Shown piece after piece: positions 9,596 through 23,600 of a stretch of DNA of 64,000 nt. The stretch is from Rosistilla ulvae. Its GTDB lineage: Bacteria; Planctomycetota; Planctomycetia; Pirellulales; Pirellulaceae. Both the position numbers and the translations under genes were made by a program. Position 1 is the first letter of the stretch, and the number at the start of each line of letters is the position of its first letter. Under the pieces are notes generated by a model. The model did no database searches. It had not been told where the DNA came from and saw only the letters and a program-made list of their open reading frames with translations. The stretch covers positions 558,001 through 622,000 of the forward strand of contig NZ_CP036261.1 in NCBI RefSeq assembly GCF_007741475.1, given 5' to 3'.

Positions 9596-10138
9596 ATGCA
9601 ACCCGAGCTTCCCAATCCGCCGAGCGATGCCGAATTTGTCGGCCTGTTGACCCAGAGTCAGCTGTCGCTGCTTCTCTATGTCCGCAGCTTGCTGCCTGGC
9701 GAAGCGGATGCTGGCGATGTCGCTCAGCAGGCCAACGCGAAGATTTGGGAAAAGCGAGCCGATTTCGCGTTGGGGACCAACTTTTTGGCTTGGTCGTTTG
9801 CCATCGCCCGCTTCGAGGTTTTGAACTACCGCAAGCGGCAGGCTCGCGATTCGCGGCTGACGTTTTCCGAGGACCTGGAGCAGACGATGGCTAGCGAATT
9901 GCAGCAGATCGACGACGATCTGTTGTCGCGTCAGGAGGCGCTGCGAAAGTGCCTCGAAGGGCTGAAGCCGGAGGCTCGAACGCTGTTGATGGATCGCTAC
10001 GAGACGACCGAATCGCTGGCTGATTTTGCTCGCCGCATCGGTCGTTCCGCCGGTGGCTTGAAGGTTTCGCTGCATCGCATCCGCGCGACGCTGGCCGATT
10101 GCATCGAACGACGCCTCGCAACGGGAGCCGCGCGATGA
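9596..10138 (+). CDS. ECF-type RNA polymerase sigma factor
   Basis: A 180-residue sigma-70 family protein of the planctomycete/verrucomicrobial ECF group. Region 2 is at about residues 15-85 (LLLYVRSLLPGEADAGDVAQ, TNFLAWSFAIARFEVLNYRK). Region 4 is at about 118-175 (CLEGLKPEARTLLMDRYE, FARRIGRSAGGLKVSLHRIR). Its TGA overlaps the ATG of the FecR-LamG gene (10135-10138), so the two are translationally coupled and the partner is the likely anti-sigma or sensor. PSD1 and DUF1501 genes follow in the same direction, and the whole 7-kb unit may be its regulon (inference). Confidence 0.92.
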   Translation: MQPELPNPPSDAEFVGLLTQSQLSLLLYVRSLLPGEADAGDVAQQANAKIWEKRADFALGTNFLAWSFAIARFEVLNYRKRQARDSRLTFSEDLEQTMASELQQIDDDLLSRQEALRKCLEGLKPEARTLLMDRYETTESLADFARRIGRSAGGLKVSLHRIRATLADCIERRLATGAAR

Positions 10139-11786
10139 CCCCTGAAGAACGCGAACAACTGATCGACAGTTTGATCGATGGCGAGATCGACGAAGCCGAT
10201 TTTCTGCGGATCGAAGCGGAACTGTCGGTCGATCCCGAGGTCCGGGCCCTCTATTACAATCGCTTGAAATTAGATCTGTTGCTGCAGCGCGAGGCGAGCG
10301 GATCCGTTGATGATTCCAGTTCCGCTGTGGCGCAGGCGGTTGCGCCTTCGGCGGCGATCCCGCCGGTCGCGTCTGTAAATATTCTGCAACGTCGTTTGAC
10401 GGGAATCTTCGCTGTGTTGGCGGCGACGGTTTTGGGATTTGTTGCGTGGTCGGTCTGGAATCCGGATTCGAGTCGTTTAGGATCGCCCGCCGGATTGGCG
10501 GGCAAGTTGGAACCGACAGCCGCCGGGTTTGCGATCTTGCAGGGGCAATCCGATGCGGTTTGGGAAGGTGATCCGCTGGCGACCGGTTCGCTGGTGCCAA
10601 GTGGTCCGCTGCGATTGCGGTCGGGCGTGGCGCAGATCGAATTGTTCAGCGGCGTGCGGATGGTGATCGAGGGTGACGCGCAGTTTGTCGTCGAGTCGGC
10701 GATGCTGGTTCGGTTGGATCGCGGTCGCGCGAGGGCTCAAGTTCCCGAAGCGGCTCGCGGTTTTAGGGTTCAGACGCGGCATGGCGATTTGATCGACCTG
10801 GGGACTGAATTTGCGATCGACGCTGGCGACGAAGCAGCTCGCGTCGAGGTGCTCGCTGGCGAGGTGGAACTGCATCGTCAGGGAACCGCTCGGCAACGCG
10901 TGCTGGAAGGGGACGCGTGGCAGTTGTCCGATGCGGGCGTTTCGGAGCGGTCGGATTCGGAATCGTTGCAGGTTATCGGCCCCGACGCGTTTGAGCGTCA
11001 GTTGTCGTCGCAGCAAATCGATCAACGGCGACAGTGGCAGCAGCGAGTGGCGTCGATGCGAGCCGACGATCGTTTGATCGCTTGGTATCAGACTCAGCAG
11101 ACGTCGGCCGATGGACGGCAGTTGCCGAATCTTGCCGAGCCTGATTTGCACCAGGCGGGCGCCGCGGCGATCGTTGCGTGTCAGCCTGCGAGCGATCGCT
11201 GGGGGCAGGCGGGCGGTGCGCTCGATTTGAGTCGCACCGGCAGCCGGATCCGAGTCGACGTGCCGGGAGAGTTTGGCGGTTTGACGATGTTGTGTTGGGT
11301 CAAGATTCACAGTTTGGATCGCCTGTACAATTCATTGTTCCTAACCGACGGGCACGAACTCAATGAACCGCACTGGCAGATCATGAACGATGGGCGTTTG
11401 TTCTTTTCGGTGAAGAAGTTCGACGAGTCCAATGGAAAGCGTCGCCGTCCCGATAAATACAACTTCTATTCGCCGCCGTTCTGGGATCCATCGTTCAGCG
11501 GCCAGTGGATCATGTTGGCGACGACCTACGATGCCCAGGCTCGCCGCGTTTCGCATTATCTCAACGGTGCGGAGATCGGCAGCGAAGCGGTCCCGGCCGA
11601 TTATCTGGTTCCTCAGGTCACGATTGGCCCGGCGTCGATCGGCAACTGGAGCGAGCCGATGTATCGCACCGACCCACAGTTTGTCGTTCGCAACTTGAAC
11701 GGCAGCCTCGATGAATTTGTCTTGTATTCGTCAGCCCTTTCCGGTTCGGAAATCGCTGAACTGTATCGCTTGGGAAACCCCGCTCG

Positions 11787-11790
<4 letters not shown>
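10135..11790 (+). CDS. FecR / LamG domain membrane protein (putative anti-sigma regulator)
   Basis: A 551-residue membrane-anchored protein. Residues 1-55 form a cytosolic anti-sigma-like segment (EEREQLIDSLIDGEIDEAD), followed by one membrane helix near residues 88-108. A FecR-like periplasmic domain follows (about 150-260, including VQTRHGDLIDLGTEFAID), and then a concanavalin-like LamG_3 domain (about 345-545, ending in NLNGSLDEFVLYSSALSG). The architecture suggests sensing of an extracytoplasmic, perhaps carbohydrate, signal relayed to the overlapping ECF sigma gene (inference). The ATG at 10135 is chosen because of the 4-base overlap. Confidence 0.88.
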
Positions 11791-14690
<2,900 letters not shown>

Positions 14691-14705
14691 AGCTCAGGTT
14701 TTCTG

Positions 14706-15026
14706 TAGTGGATCTTGCAAAATGATCCGAGGTTTTGAAGGCTTGGGAACTTGTTAGATCTGTTGATTGCACCCTGAGTCTCAAGCACGCCGTAGGCGTT
14801 GCAGCAATTAGCCGGTGGTCGAGCGTAAGCGAACACCACCGGGACGAAGCGAGGAACAAAGTATCGACCCCGAAGGTGGTCGCAGCGCACCGGCGTGGTG
14901 ATCTGCGACCACCTTCGGGGTCGATCGGGCGATTGGCGTATTAACCGTAAGTGTCGCTACGCTTACTTACGGCTAATTGCTTGAATCCCTGCCGGGATAT
15001 TTATGGTTCTTTAACAAGATCCACTA
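14706..15026. repeat. nested inverted-repeat element between PSD1 and DUF1501 genes
   Basis: The outer arms TAGTGGATCTTG (14706-14717) and CAAGATCCACTA (15015-15026) are exact reverse complements. Inside lies a second pair, AGCAATTAGCC (14803-14813) and GGCTAATTGCT (14971-14981). This pair encloses three perfect hairpins: 14812-14819/14835-14842 (8 bp), 14863-14885/14903-14925 (23 bp, 17-nt loop) and 14945-14952/14965-14972 (8 bp). It fills most of the 394-base gap, which holds no credible gene. No target duplication was seen. Confidence 0.75.
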
Positions 15027-15084
15027 TGGGCCGTGGCTAATCGTTAACTCGGCTTCCTGTTTACTATTTAATGCGAGCGAATCG

Positions 15085-16494
<1,410 letters not shown>

Positions 16495-16568
16495 AATTTG
16501 CTGGAGTCGGAGGCTTTAGCCGATAGAGTCCCCGAGCCGGAGCCCAGGACTTCAGCCCAAAAACGCTC

Positions 16569-16600
16569 GCAGCGAGTGACACAAACGGGCCACTCGCTGC
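16569..16600. terminator. hairpin between convergent genes
   Basis: GCAGCGAGTG (16569-16578) and CACTCGCTGC (16591-16600) form a perfect 10-bp stem with a 12-nt loop. It lies between the DUF1501 stop (16494) and the oppositely oriented lipoprotein stop (16653). Without a U-tract, it may be a bidirectional termination or processing hairpin or another dispersed repeat. Confidence 0.4.
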
Positions 16601-16652
16601 TTGGGATGCCAATCACACCGCTTCGCAGCGGGATTGCTCAGGTTATCGCTTG

Positions 16653-16835
16653 CTACTTCTTCTTCGCGGCCTTGGCTTCTTCGGCCATCTGTTGTTGATA
16701 GGCCATCTCTTCGTTGACCACCTGTTGCTCGAAAGCTTCGATTTCGGTGGCGTCGGTGATGGTGGGCTGTTCGTTGCTGCATCCCAAGGTTGGGAGAGTG
16801 ATCAGCAGCACCAGGGCGGCATTTCGATAGTTCAT
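16653..16835 (-). CDS. small lipoprotein
   Basis: A 60-residue protein starting at MNYRNAALVLLITLPTLGCSNEQ: a short hydrophobic signal with a lipobox-like PTLGC, then a polar, Glu/Lys/Gln-rich tail ending AKAAKKK. It begins 34 bases downstream of the DUF1559 gene on the same strand, and small lipoproteins commonly follow DUF1559 genes in planctomycetes. The longer in-frame start at 16901 overlaps the DUF1559 gene and is rejected. Function unknown. Confidence 0.7.
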   Translation of the reverse strand: MNYRNAALVLLITLPTLGCSNEQPTITDATEIEAFEQQVVNEEMAYQQQMAEEAKAAKKK

Positions 16836-16869
16836 GTTAGTGACCTCTTTGGGGAGGGGATTTTGGGGG

Positions 16870-17754
16870 CTAGTTGAAGACGTCTTCGTCGAGAACTTCA
16901 CCGTCGCGAATGGTGCAGAAGTTCTGAAAGTTGACGGCGTCGACGGTGTAAGGAATCATCACGACCGAACCATCGGCGCGAACGCCTTGGACACCGCCGG
17001 GGTGCGAACCGCCGAAGCGATTGGACCAGTGAGTCGATTGGGTGCTGTCGGGATGGTCGTTGTCGGGTTCGGGCAAGAAGTTGCCGTAGCGGACGATGTC
17101 TTGGTCCCAGCCAGCGTTGGCCCAAACTTCGTTGTCTCCGCCAGCGGTACCGAAGGTCGACCAGTGGACCTGCTTTTCAGCGACCAGCAGGCAGTTGGAG
17201 GTACCGTCTTTGATGTCATCCAGGCGACGTGTTTGGTCCGGCTTGAGGTTGGTTGTGCCCGTGGGTAACGGTAGGGTTTTCCATTGGCGAACGAAAGGTC
17301 CTTGCCAGGTTTGGGTTGTGATGCCGCCGTTGCCTGCGTAATCGGCGCGAAAGGTTCCGTTCCAAAGTTGAGCGGTGCGGCGGGAAGGGCAGGCGTAGGA
17401 TGGGATCAGCGAAGAGTAGACGTCGGCGTTGGTGGTCAATTCATGGACGTTGTTTTGTTCGATGAAGGGAGTCAATTGGTACAACCAGCTCCAACCTTCG
17501 CGAACGGTCGAACTGCAGCATGTGGCAAACGGTCCATCGGATCCGCCGGTCGGTAGGTGGCCAAACGTGTCGTGGAAGTTGTGGGTGGCGAGGCCAATTT
17601 GTTTCAGGTTGTTGCTGCATTGCATGCGGCGGGCAGCTTCGCGAGCGGCTTGGACGGCTGGCAACAACAGCCCAACGAGGATGCCGATGATGGCGATCAC
17701 AACAAGTAGTTCCACGAGGGTGAAGCCGCGGCGTTTTTTTCTAGGATGTCGCAT
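16870..17754 (-). CDS. DUF1559 domain-containing prepilin-like protein
   Basis: A 294-residue protein with a type IV pilin/pseudopilin leader (RRGFTLVELLVVIAIIGILV, cleavage before F) and the family stretch PAVQAAREAARRMQCSNNLKQ. It ends with the H-x9-DG signature HPGGVQGVRADG. Such proteins are numerous in planctomycete genomes and are thought to be secreted or assembled through a pseudopilus system; their function is unresolved. The ATG at 17754 is chosen, immediately before the basic RHPRKKRR stretch and behind an AAAAGG-type ribosome site. Followed by a small lipoprotein gene. Confidence 0.92.
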   Translation of the reverse strand: MRHPRKKRRGFTLVELLVVIAIIGILVGLLLPAVQAAREAARRMQCSNNLKQIGLATHNFHDTFGHLPTGGSDGPFATCCSSTVREGWSWLYQLTPFIEQNNVHELTTNADVYSSLIPSYACPSRRTAQLWNGTFRADYAGNGGITTQTWQGPFVRQWKTLPLPTGTTNLKPDQTRRLDDIKDGTSNCLLVAEKQVHWSTFGTAGGDNEVWANAGWDQDIVRYGNFLPEPDNDHPDSTQSTHWSNRFGGSHPGGVQGVRADGSVVMIPYTVDAVNFQNFCTIRDGEVLDEDVFN

Positions 17755-18274
17755 GGTGAGGCCTTTTTGAAGTGAAGGTGAAGATGACAAACGAGTCGCC
17801 CTGAGAATGGGGGGGGGGCAGGTTGCTTGTGTGACTGGAAATATTGTTTTGTGACAGTCAGTAAATTGCGGCAGCAGGATAACCCCATGCTTCGACGGTT
17901 AGGAAGGCTTCGTCTAGGCGATCAAACCCAAATTCATCGGCTCTTCATAGATGTCACTCGGATCGCATCTCCAAGTGAATTTGTCGCGAATTTTGTGCGT
18001 CCGAAGCGTGAACTTGTCTGGTTGGTTAGGCGTGTTTATGAGGCCAAGGCGAGGGGGGGGCAACGGTTTTCGCTTGAGATCGCTTGCCGAGGATAGGGGA
18101 CGGCGTGGCCGAGCCGAGGTGGCAAGGGATCGTTCGGACGTGTTCCATGTCGTTCATTGGCACCGCGAAGGGGAGGCAGGCGGAATGTGGAACGCGCGCC
18201 CTGAATCGTCGCTGCGGATGTAGGGGACGCGACGAATGAGATGGTCATGCCGTTTTGGAATTCAACGTTACCGA
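17755..18274. other. intergenic region upstream of the DUF1559 and efflux genes
   Basis: About 520 bases between divergent genes. Long G runs occur near 17810-17818 and 18051-18059. Open frames on both strands show no recognisable domain, signal or family resemblance, so no gene is called. The promoter of the DUF1559 gene must lie near 17760-17890 but is not clear. Confidence 0.45.
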
Positions 18275-18306
18275 GCACTTGCCCTCCCCAAGATCGTGGC
18301 AAGTGC
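18275..18306. promoter_or_regulatory. inverted repeat upstream of the efflux promoter
   Basis: GCACTTGCC (18275-18283) and GGCAAGTGC (18298-18306) are exact reverse complements with a 14-base spacer. The site ends 8 bases before the -35 element at 18315. It could bind a metal-responsive regulator or form a transcript hairpin; no regulator gene is adjacent. Confidence 0.4.
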
Positions 18307-18314
18307 GCTATTTC

Positions 18315-18343
18315 TTGACAACTTGTTCGGTGAGATTTACAGT
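18315..18343 (+). promoter_or_regulatory. candidate sigma70-type promoter of the RND efflux operon
   Basis: TTGACA (18315-18320) and TACAGT (18338-18343) are separated by exactly 17 bases, about 110 bases before the first gene of the efflux operon. The -35 is a perfect consensus and the -10 matches at four of six positions. Confidence 0.5.
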
Positions 18344-18451
18344 GGATCGAGCTAAAGGGCAGCGGATGTCCAGCCTTCCCCTGCGAGCCTGGTCGAAGTC
18401 GTTTGCTTTCCAAAACGATGAGTTAACACGCTCGGACTTTTAAATTCGTTG

Positions 18452-18919
18452 ATGAATTCCATCCTTCCCCCGACGAACTATCGCATCTGCCTCCAGCTTT
18501 GCTTGCTGGTGTCGTCGTTGTGGGTTGGACCGACCCCGGTCGTCCATTCGCATGCTAGTGCGATCGATTCGAGGATGGGGGATGTTGAATTAATCCAGCA
18601 TTTGCAGCGTCATCACTGCGATGGCTTCAGCCAAAACAGCGGTTGTGAATGGCATCTGCATTGGTTGATGCGAGGGGCTGGTTACGCGGGGCTCAACGGC
18701 GAAGCGTCGGTGGTCCAATCGCTACCTTGCTATTCGGTGTCATCCAACGCTCCGGTCGATTTGTCCCTGGGAAAACTGCTGGCGGTGAATCCTGTCGACT
18801 CGTTTTGTGGTCGAGCCGACTTCGAGGTCGACAAGACCTTGTCGGGCTTCAATTGGTTGAGCGGCCAGGCTTTGAGCCGCATTTCTTTGCCGACGTGCTC
18901 GTCGGTCATGCGCTGCTAA
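18452..18919 (+). CDS. Cys/His-rich exported protein preceding the RND efflux genes
   Basis: A 155-residue protein with a hydrophobic N-terminus (CLQLCLLVSSLWVG) consistent with a signal peptide, then VHSHAS and a His/Cys cluster at residues 50-70 (H50, H54, H55, C56, C65, H68, H70). It has no family I can name. It lies 183 bases before the RND adaptor gene in the same orientation and downstream of a good promoter. A periplasmic metal-binding or sensing role is plausible but only inferred. The TTG at 18449 could extend it by one residue. Confidence 0.6.
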   Translation: MNSILPPTNYRICLQLCLLVSSLWVGPTPVVHSHASAIDSRMGDVELIQHLQRHHCDGFSQNSGCEWHLHWLMRGAGYAGLNGEASVVQSLPCYSVSSNAPVDLSLGKLLAVNPVDSFCGRADFEVDKTLSGFNWLSGQALSRISLPTCSSVMRC

Positions 18920-19102
18920 CCGTCTCGGATCCTCCGAGTCGCTACTGCTTTCAGCTGCGCTGAATCGTGGAACGCATGTTGACGCCGAATCGCTCGCGTC
19001 ACCAAGGGTTTGATCACGTCGGTTGCTTCTCGATATCGGATTTCCGTGTCATCAGCTCGCCCGCTGCTACCCTCTGCCATCCTGCCAACTGTGAGTCATT
19101 CC

Positions 19103-20674
19103 ATGAACCCCACCGAAACTTCCCAACGGCCCGTGGACAAACCGAAGATATCCACGCGCGGAATCGTGCTGGCCGCTGTCGGCCTCGCCATCTTCGTTGC
19201 CGTTACGGCGACGCTTATCAACCGTCGCAGCGATTCAAGCAACCATGACATCGAGACGGAACGGACCGATTCGAGTTCGATCCAGTTGGCGAACTTTCAA
19301 GCCGACGGCGCGCCGTCGACTGACGCAACCGGCGCGGAGACGGCCGAGGGGACGGAGTTGTTGGAACTGCCCGAGTCGCGATGGGAGGTGTCGGGGATTC
19401 AGTTGCAACCCGTGCAGCGTGGGGCTTTTGAGACGACCGTGCGGTTGACCGGAAAAGTGTCGCTGAATCAAGATCGCGTTGCCCACATCTATCCGATGGT
19501 CGAAGGGATTGTCGAATCTGTTTCCGTTGGCTTGGGACAGCAGGTCAAGGCGGGGCAGTTGTTGGCAACGATCCACAGTCGCGAGATCGGCGAAGCCAAG
19601 CTGAAGCTGTTTCAGTCCCGTCTGAAGTTGGAAATGGCCACCGCGAAGCATGCGATGCAGACGGAAATCTCGAACAACGTGAGGGATCTGGTCAAGGCGT
19701 TGCGAGACAAAATGCCCATCGAACAAATCGAAGTGGCATTCCGCAGTCGTCCGATGGGTGAGTTTCGCGAACGCTTGCTAACCGCTTATTCCAGCTACAC
19801 CAAGTCGCAGGCGGATGTCTCGCGGTTGCAAGGGATAGCCAATTCGGGAGCCGTGTCGGGCAAGACGCTGCTGAACGCCGAAGCGAATCGAAACGCCGAC
19901 CAGGCAACTTTTCAGTCGCGGTTGGAAGAGGTGGAGCACGGGCTGCGGATGTCGACGTTGTTGTCGTCACAATTGCTCAAGGAGACCGAAACACAAGCCG
20001 CCGTTGCGGAGACGACGCTGCATATCTTGGGAGTCCGCGATGAAGAGCTCAAGAAAATTGATCCCGCCGAGCAGGGAGAAGGCATTTCTCACTATTTGCT
20101 GCGAGCGCCGTTCGATGGAACGGTGCTGACCAAAGACGTGGTGCTCAGCGAACAGGTGCGTCCGGATGTGATGTTGTTGAGCATTGCCGACCTGTCGACG
20201 GTCTGGATTTTGACCGATTTGTATCAGGAGCACATTCCGTTGCTGGCGTCGTTGGCGGGGCAGACGATTCATCTGCACAGCGAATCTTGGCCCGACCAGA
20301 CTTTCGAAGCCGAAGTGTTCTTCGCTGGCGAAACGATGGATGAATCGACGCGGACGATCAGCATGCGCGCGATCGCCGACAATGCGGAACATCTTTTAAA
20401 ACCGGGGATGTTTGTCACCGTCGATCTGTCGGCGGTCACGCAACAGGATGTGCTGCAGGTTCCTTTGCCGGCGATCCAAGAACACGAAGGGCAGAAATTC
20501 GTCTTCATTCACCGCGGCGAGGCCCAGTTCGAACGACGCAATGTCCGCGTGGGGACGGCCAACGAGACATCGATCACGATCAAGCAGGGTTTGGAACCTG
20601 AGGAATCGGTCGTCGTGCAAGGTGGCTTCATCCTGAAGTCGCAGATGTTGGCTGATCTGATGGGAGAAGAATAA
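19103..20674 (+). CDS. efflux RND transporter periplasmic adaptor subunit
   Basis: A 523-residue membrane-fusion protein of the CusB/CzcB type. One N-terminal transmembrane anchor (GIVLAAVGLAIFVAVTATLI) is followed by an Asp/Glu/Ala-rich linker. The barrel-sandwich region includes GKVSLNQDRVAHIYPMVEG, GLGQQVKAGQLLATI and LLRAPFDGTVL. A long helical hairpin and a beta-barrel region (LSTVWILTDLYQEHIPLL, LKPGMFVTVDL) complete it. It links the inner-membrane pump to an outer-membrane channel. Its stop is 3 bases before the pump gene. The ATG at 19103 is preferred over 19010 because the extra residues lack family features. Confidence 0.93.
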   Translation: MNPTETSQRPVDKPKISTRGIVLAAVGLAIFVAVTATLINRRSDSSNHDIETERTDSSSIQLANFQADGAPSTDATGAETAEGTELLELPESRWEVSGIQLQPVQRGAFETTVRLTGKVSLNQDRVAHIYPMVEGIVESVSVGLGQQVKAGQLLATIHSREIGEAKLKLFQSRLKLEMATAKHAMQTEISNNVRDLVKALRDKMPIEQIEVAFRSRPMGEFRERLLTAYSSYTKSQADVSRLQGIANSGAVSGKTLLNAEANRNADQATFQSRLEEVEHGLRMSTLLSSQLLKETETQAAVAETTLHILGVRDEELKKIDPAEQGEGISHYLLRAPFDGTVLTKDVVLSEQVRPDVMLLSIADLSTVWILTDLYQEHIPLLASLAGQTIHLHSESWPDQTFEAEVFFAGETMDESTRTISMRAIADNAEHLLKPGMFVTVDLSAVTQQDVLQVPLPAIQEHEGQKFVFIHRGEAQFERRNVRVGTANETSITIKQGLEPEESVVVQGGFILKSQMLADLMGEE

Positions 20675-20677
20675 GCG

Positions 20678-23600
20678 ATGTTAAATTCCATCATTGATGC
20701 TTCGTTGAATAACCGCTTTATCGTCATGCTGTTGTCGTTGGTCATCCTGGGGATGGGGGCGTTCGCAGCGATGACGATCCCGTTGGACGCGGTTCCCGAT
20801 CTCACCAACGTGCAGGTCCAAGTGCTAACGAATTCGCCTGCCCTGGGGCCGGTGGAGGTTGAACAATTCATCACGTTCCCGGTCGAGAACGCGATGAGTG
20901 GTATCCCGCGGATCACCGAGATTCGTTCGATCAGCCGATTCGGATTGTCCGCCGTTACGGTCGCCTTTGAAGATGGGACCGACATTTATTGGGCTCGGAA
21001 TCTGATCAACGAACGCTTGCTGCAGGCGCGCGAAAACATACCGCCGGGGATGGGGACGCCTTCGCTGGGCCCGATCGCGACGGGGATGAGCGAGATCTAC
21101 CAATTCGAAGTTCGTGCCGATCCGGGCAGCGAACAGAGCCTGTCGGATCTGCGAACGATCCTCGATTGGCAGATTGCGTTTCAGCTGCGCAGCGTTCCGG
21201 GGGTGATCGAGGTGAATACGTTTGGCGGCGAGCTGAAAACTTATGAGGTGCAAATCGATCCCGACAAGCTGAAGAACTATGGCGTTTCGTTGAGCGACGT
21301 GTTCACCGCCTTGGAGGAGAACAACGGCAACTCGGGAGGCGGCTACATCGCGCACGATGCGGAGCAGCGTCTGATCCGTGGCGAGGGATTGATTCAATCG
21401 CTGGACGATATCCGTTTGATCGTGTTGGACAGTCGCGATGGCGTGCCGATCCGGATCTCCGACGTTGCCAGAGTGGATTTCGCGCCGATGTTGCGTCAAG
21501 GTGCGGTCACGCGCGACGGCGACCGCGAAGCTGTCATCGGAATGGTGATGATGTTGATGGGAGGTAATTCGCGCCAAGTGGTTGCCGATGTCAAGGAAAA
21601 GATCGCGGAGATCAAAAAGACACTTCCGCCGGGGGTGACGATCGATACGTTTTACGACCGCACCGAATTGGTCGCCAAGACGATCCATACCGTCGCGGAG
21701 AACATCGGTGTGGGCGTGTTCCTGGTGATCATGATGCTGTTCATTCTGCTGGGCGATGTCCGCGCGGGATTGATCGTCGCCGCTGCGATTCCGTTGTCGG
21801 CAATGTGCGCGTTGATCGCCATGCGATACGTCGGCGTTTCGGCAAACCTGATGAGTCTTGGTGCAGTCGACTTTGGCGTGATCGTCGACGGGGCGGTGGT
21901 AATGATTGAAAACTGCGTCCGCCGGGCGATGCAGTACCAAAAGAAACATGGTGGCGATCGCGTGCCCGAAAGCGTGTTTCGCGAATCGGCGAAAGAGGTC
22001 GCCAAGCCGATTTTGTTTGCTGGCATCATCGTGATCATCGTGTTCATTCCAATCCTCAGTCTGCAGGGGATGGAAGGGAAGATGTTCCGGCCGATGGCGT
22101 TCACTTTTATGACTGCACTCTCGGCGGCGTTGGTCTTGTCGGTAACGGTGATGCCCGTTCTGGCATCGCTGTTTTTGGCTCGCCGCGTGAAGGCAGGGGA
22201 GACGTTTTTGGTTCGCTGGATCAAACAGGCGTACCAACCGATGCTGGCGTTTGCGATGCGAAGGCCTGCGTTGATGATGGGGGGATCGGTGGTCGCGTTT
22301 GCGATCAGCGTGGTTTTGGCGTCGGGGTTCGGCGTCGAATTTGTGCCCAAGTTGGACGAAGGGGACATCGCGATTCAAGCGACTCGTTTGCCGAGCGTTT
22401 CGTTAGAGACCTCGATCGAAATGACCAAGGCGATCGAACGCTGCTTGTTGAAGTTCCCGCAAGTCGAGACGGTGGTTTCCAAAACAGGACGACCGGAAAT
22501 TGCTAACGATCCAATGGGTGTTTACCAAACCGACCTGTTTATTCGCTTGCGGACCGATCCGCACGAGGGAGATTCGCTGCCCAAGCCGCAATTGATCGAA
22601 GCGATGCAAAAGGCGTTGGAGGTAGAGGTGCCCGGAAACGCCTTCAGCTTCACGCAACCGATTGAATTGCGTGTGCAAGAGTTGGTGGCGGGCGTTCGTT
22701 CGGACATCGGCCTAAGTTTGTATGGCGATGATTTGGATGTTTTGAAAGCCAAGGGAGATGAGATCGTCAAGGCGCTCAATCAGGTGCCGGGTTCGGCGGA
22801 CGTCGCGGCTCAGCAGATTGCTGGGTTGTCGTATATGCGAGTGAAGCTGCGACGCGATGCGTTGGCGCGGTATGGGATCAATGGACGGGACGTCCTGGAT
22901 GCGATTGCCACGGTCGGCGGAATGCAGGTCGGACAGGTCTTTGAAGGACAGCGGCGGTTTCCATTGCAGGTGCGGTTACAGCCCGAGTGGCGCGTCAATA
23001 CCGAACGCTTGGCCGAGTTGAGGATCGATGACCCCAGCGGGAAACCGATTCCGCTTGCTCAATTGGCCGAGATCATCATGGAAGATGGACCGGTGGAAAT
23101 CAGTCGCGATGCGATCCGTCGGCGTTTGCTGGTGCAGTGCAACGTTCGCGGCCGCGACTTGGCCGGCTTCGTTGCCGAAGCCCAAGCGGTGGTGGATCGG
23201 GAGGTCAAACTGCCCAGCGGCTATATGCTGCGTTGGGGCGGCCAGTTCGAGAACTTGCAGCAAGCGAGCAAGCGGTTGGCGATCGCCGTGCCGGTGGCGT
23301 TGTTCTTGATCTTCTCGCTGCTGTACATGACGTTCAATTCAACCAAGTTGGCACTGCTGATCTATTTGAACGTGCCGATCGCGGCGACCGGCGGCATCCT
23401 GGCGTTATGGTTGCGGGACATGCCGTTTTCGATCTCGGCCGGCGTCGGCTTTATCGCGTTGTTTGGAATCGCGGTGATGAATGGCGTGGTCTTGATCGAA
23501 CATATTCGGCATCTGCGACACAGTGGAGACTCGCAGCGCGACGCCGTCGTCCATGGAGCGATGGACCGGTTGAGACCTGTGTTGATGACAGCATCCTGCG

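Noticed and set aside
17827-18443. Short open frames between the DUF1559 and efflux genes
   Set aside because: Overlapping frames on both strands, low complexity or Arg-rich, no ribosome site or motif; treated as intergenic.
20825-22378. 517-codon open frame antisense to the RND pump gene
   Set aside because: His/Arg/Gln-rich composition without domains, opposite a well-supported transporter gene; a shadow frame.
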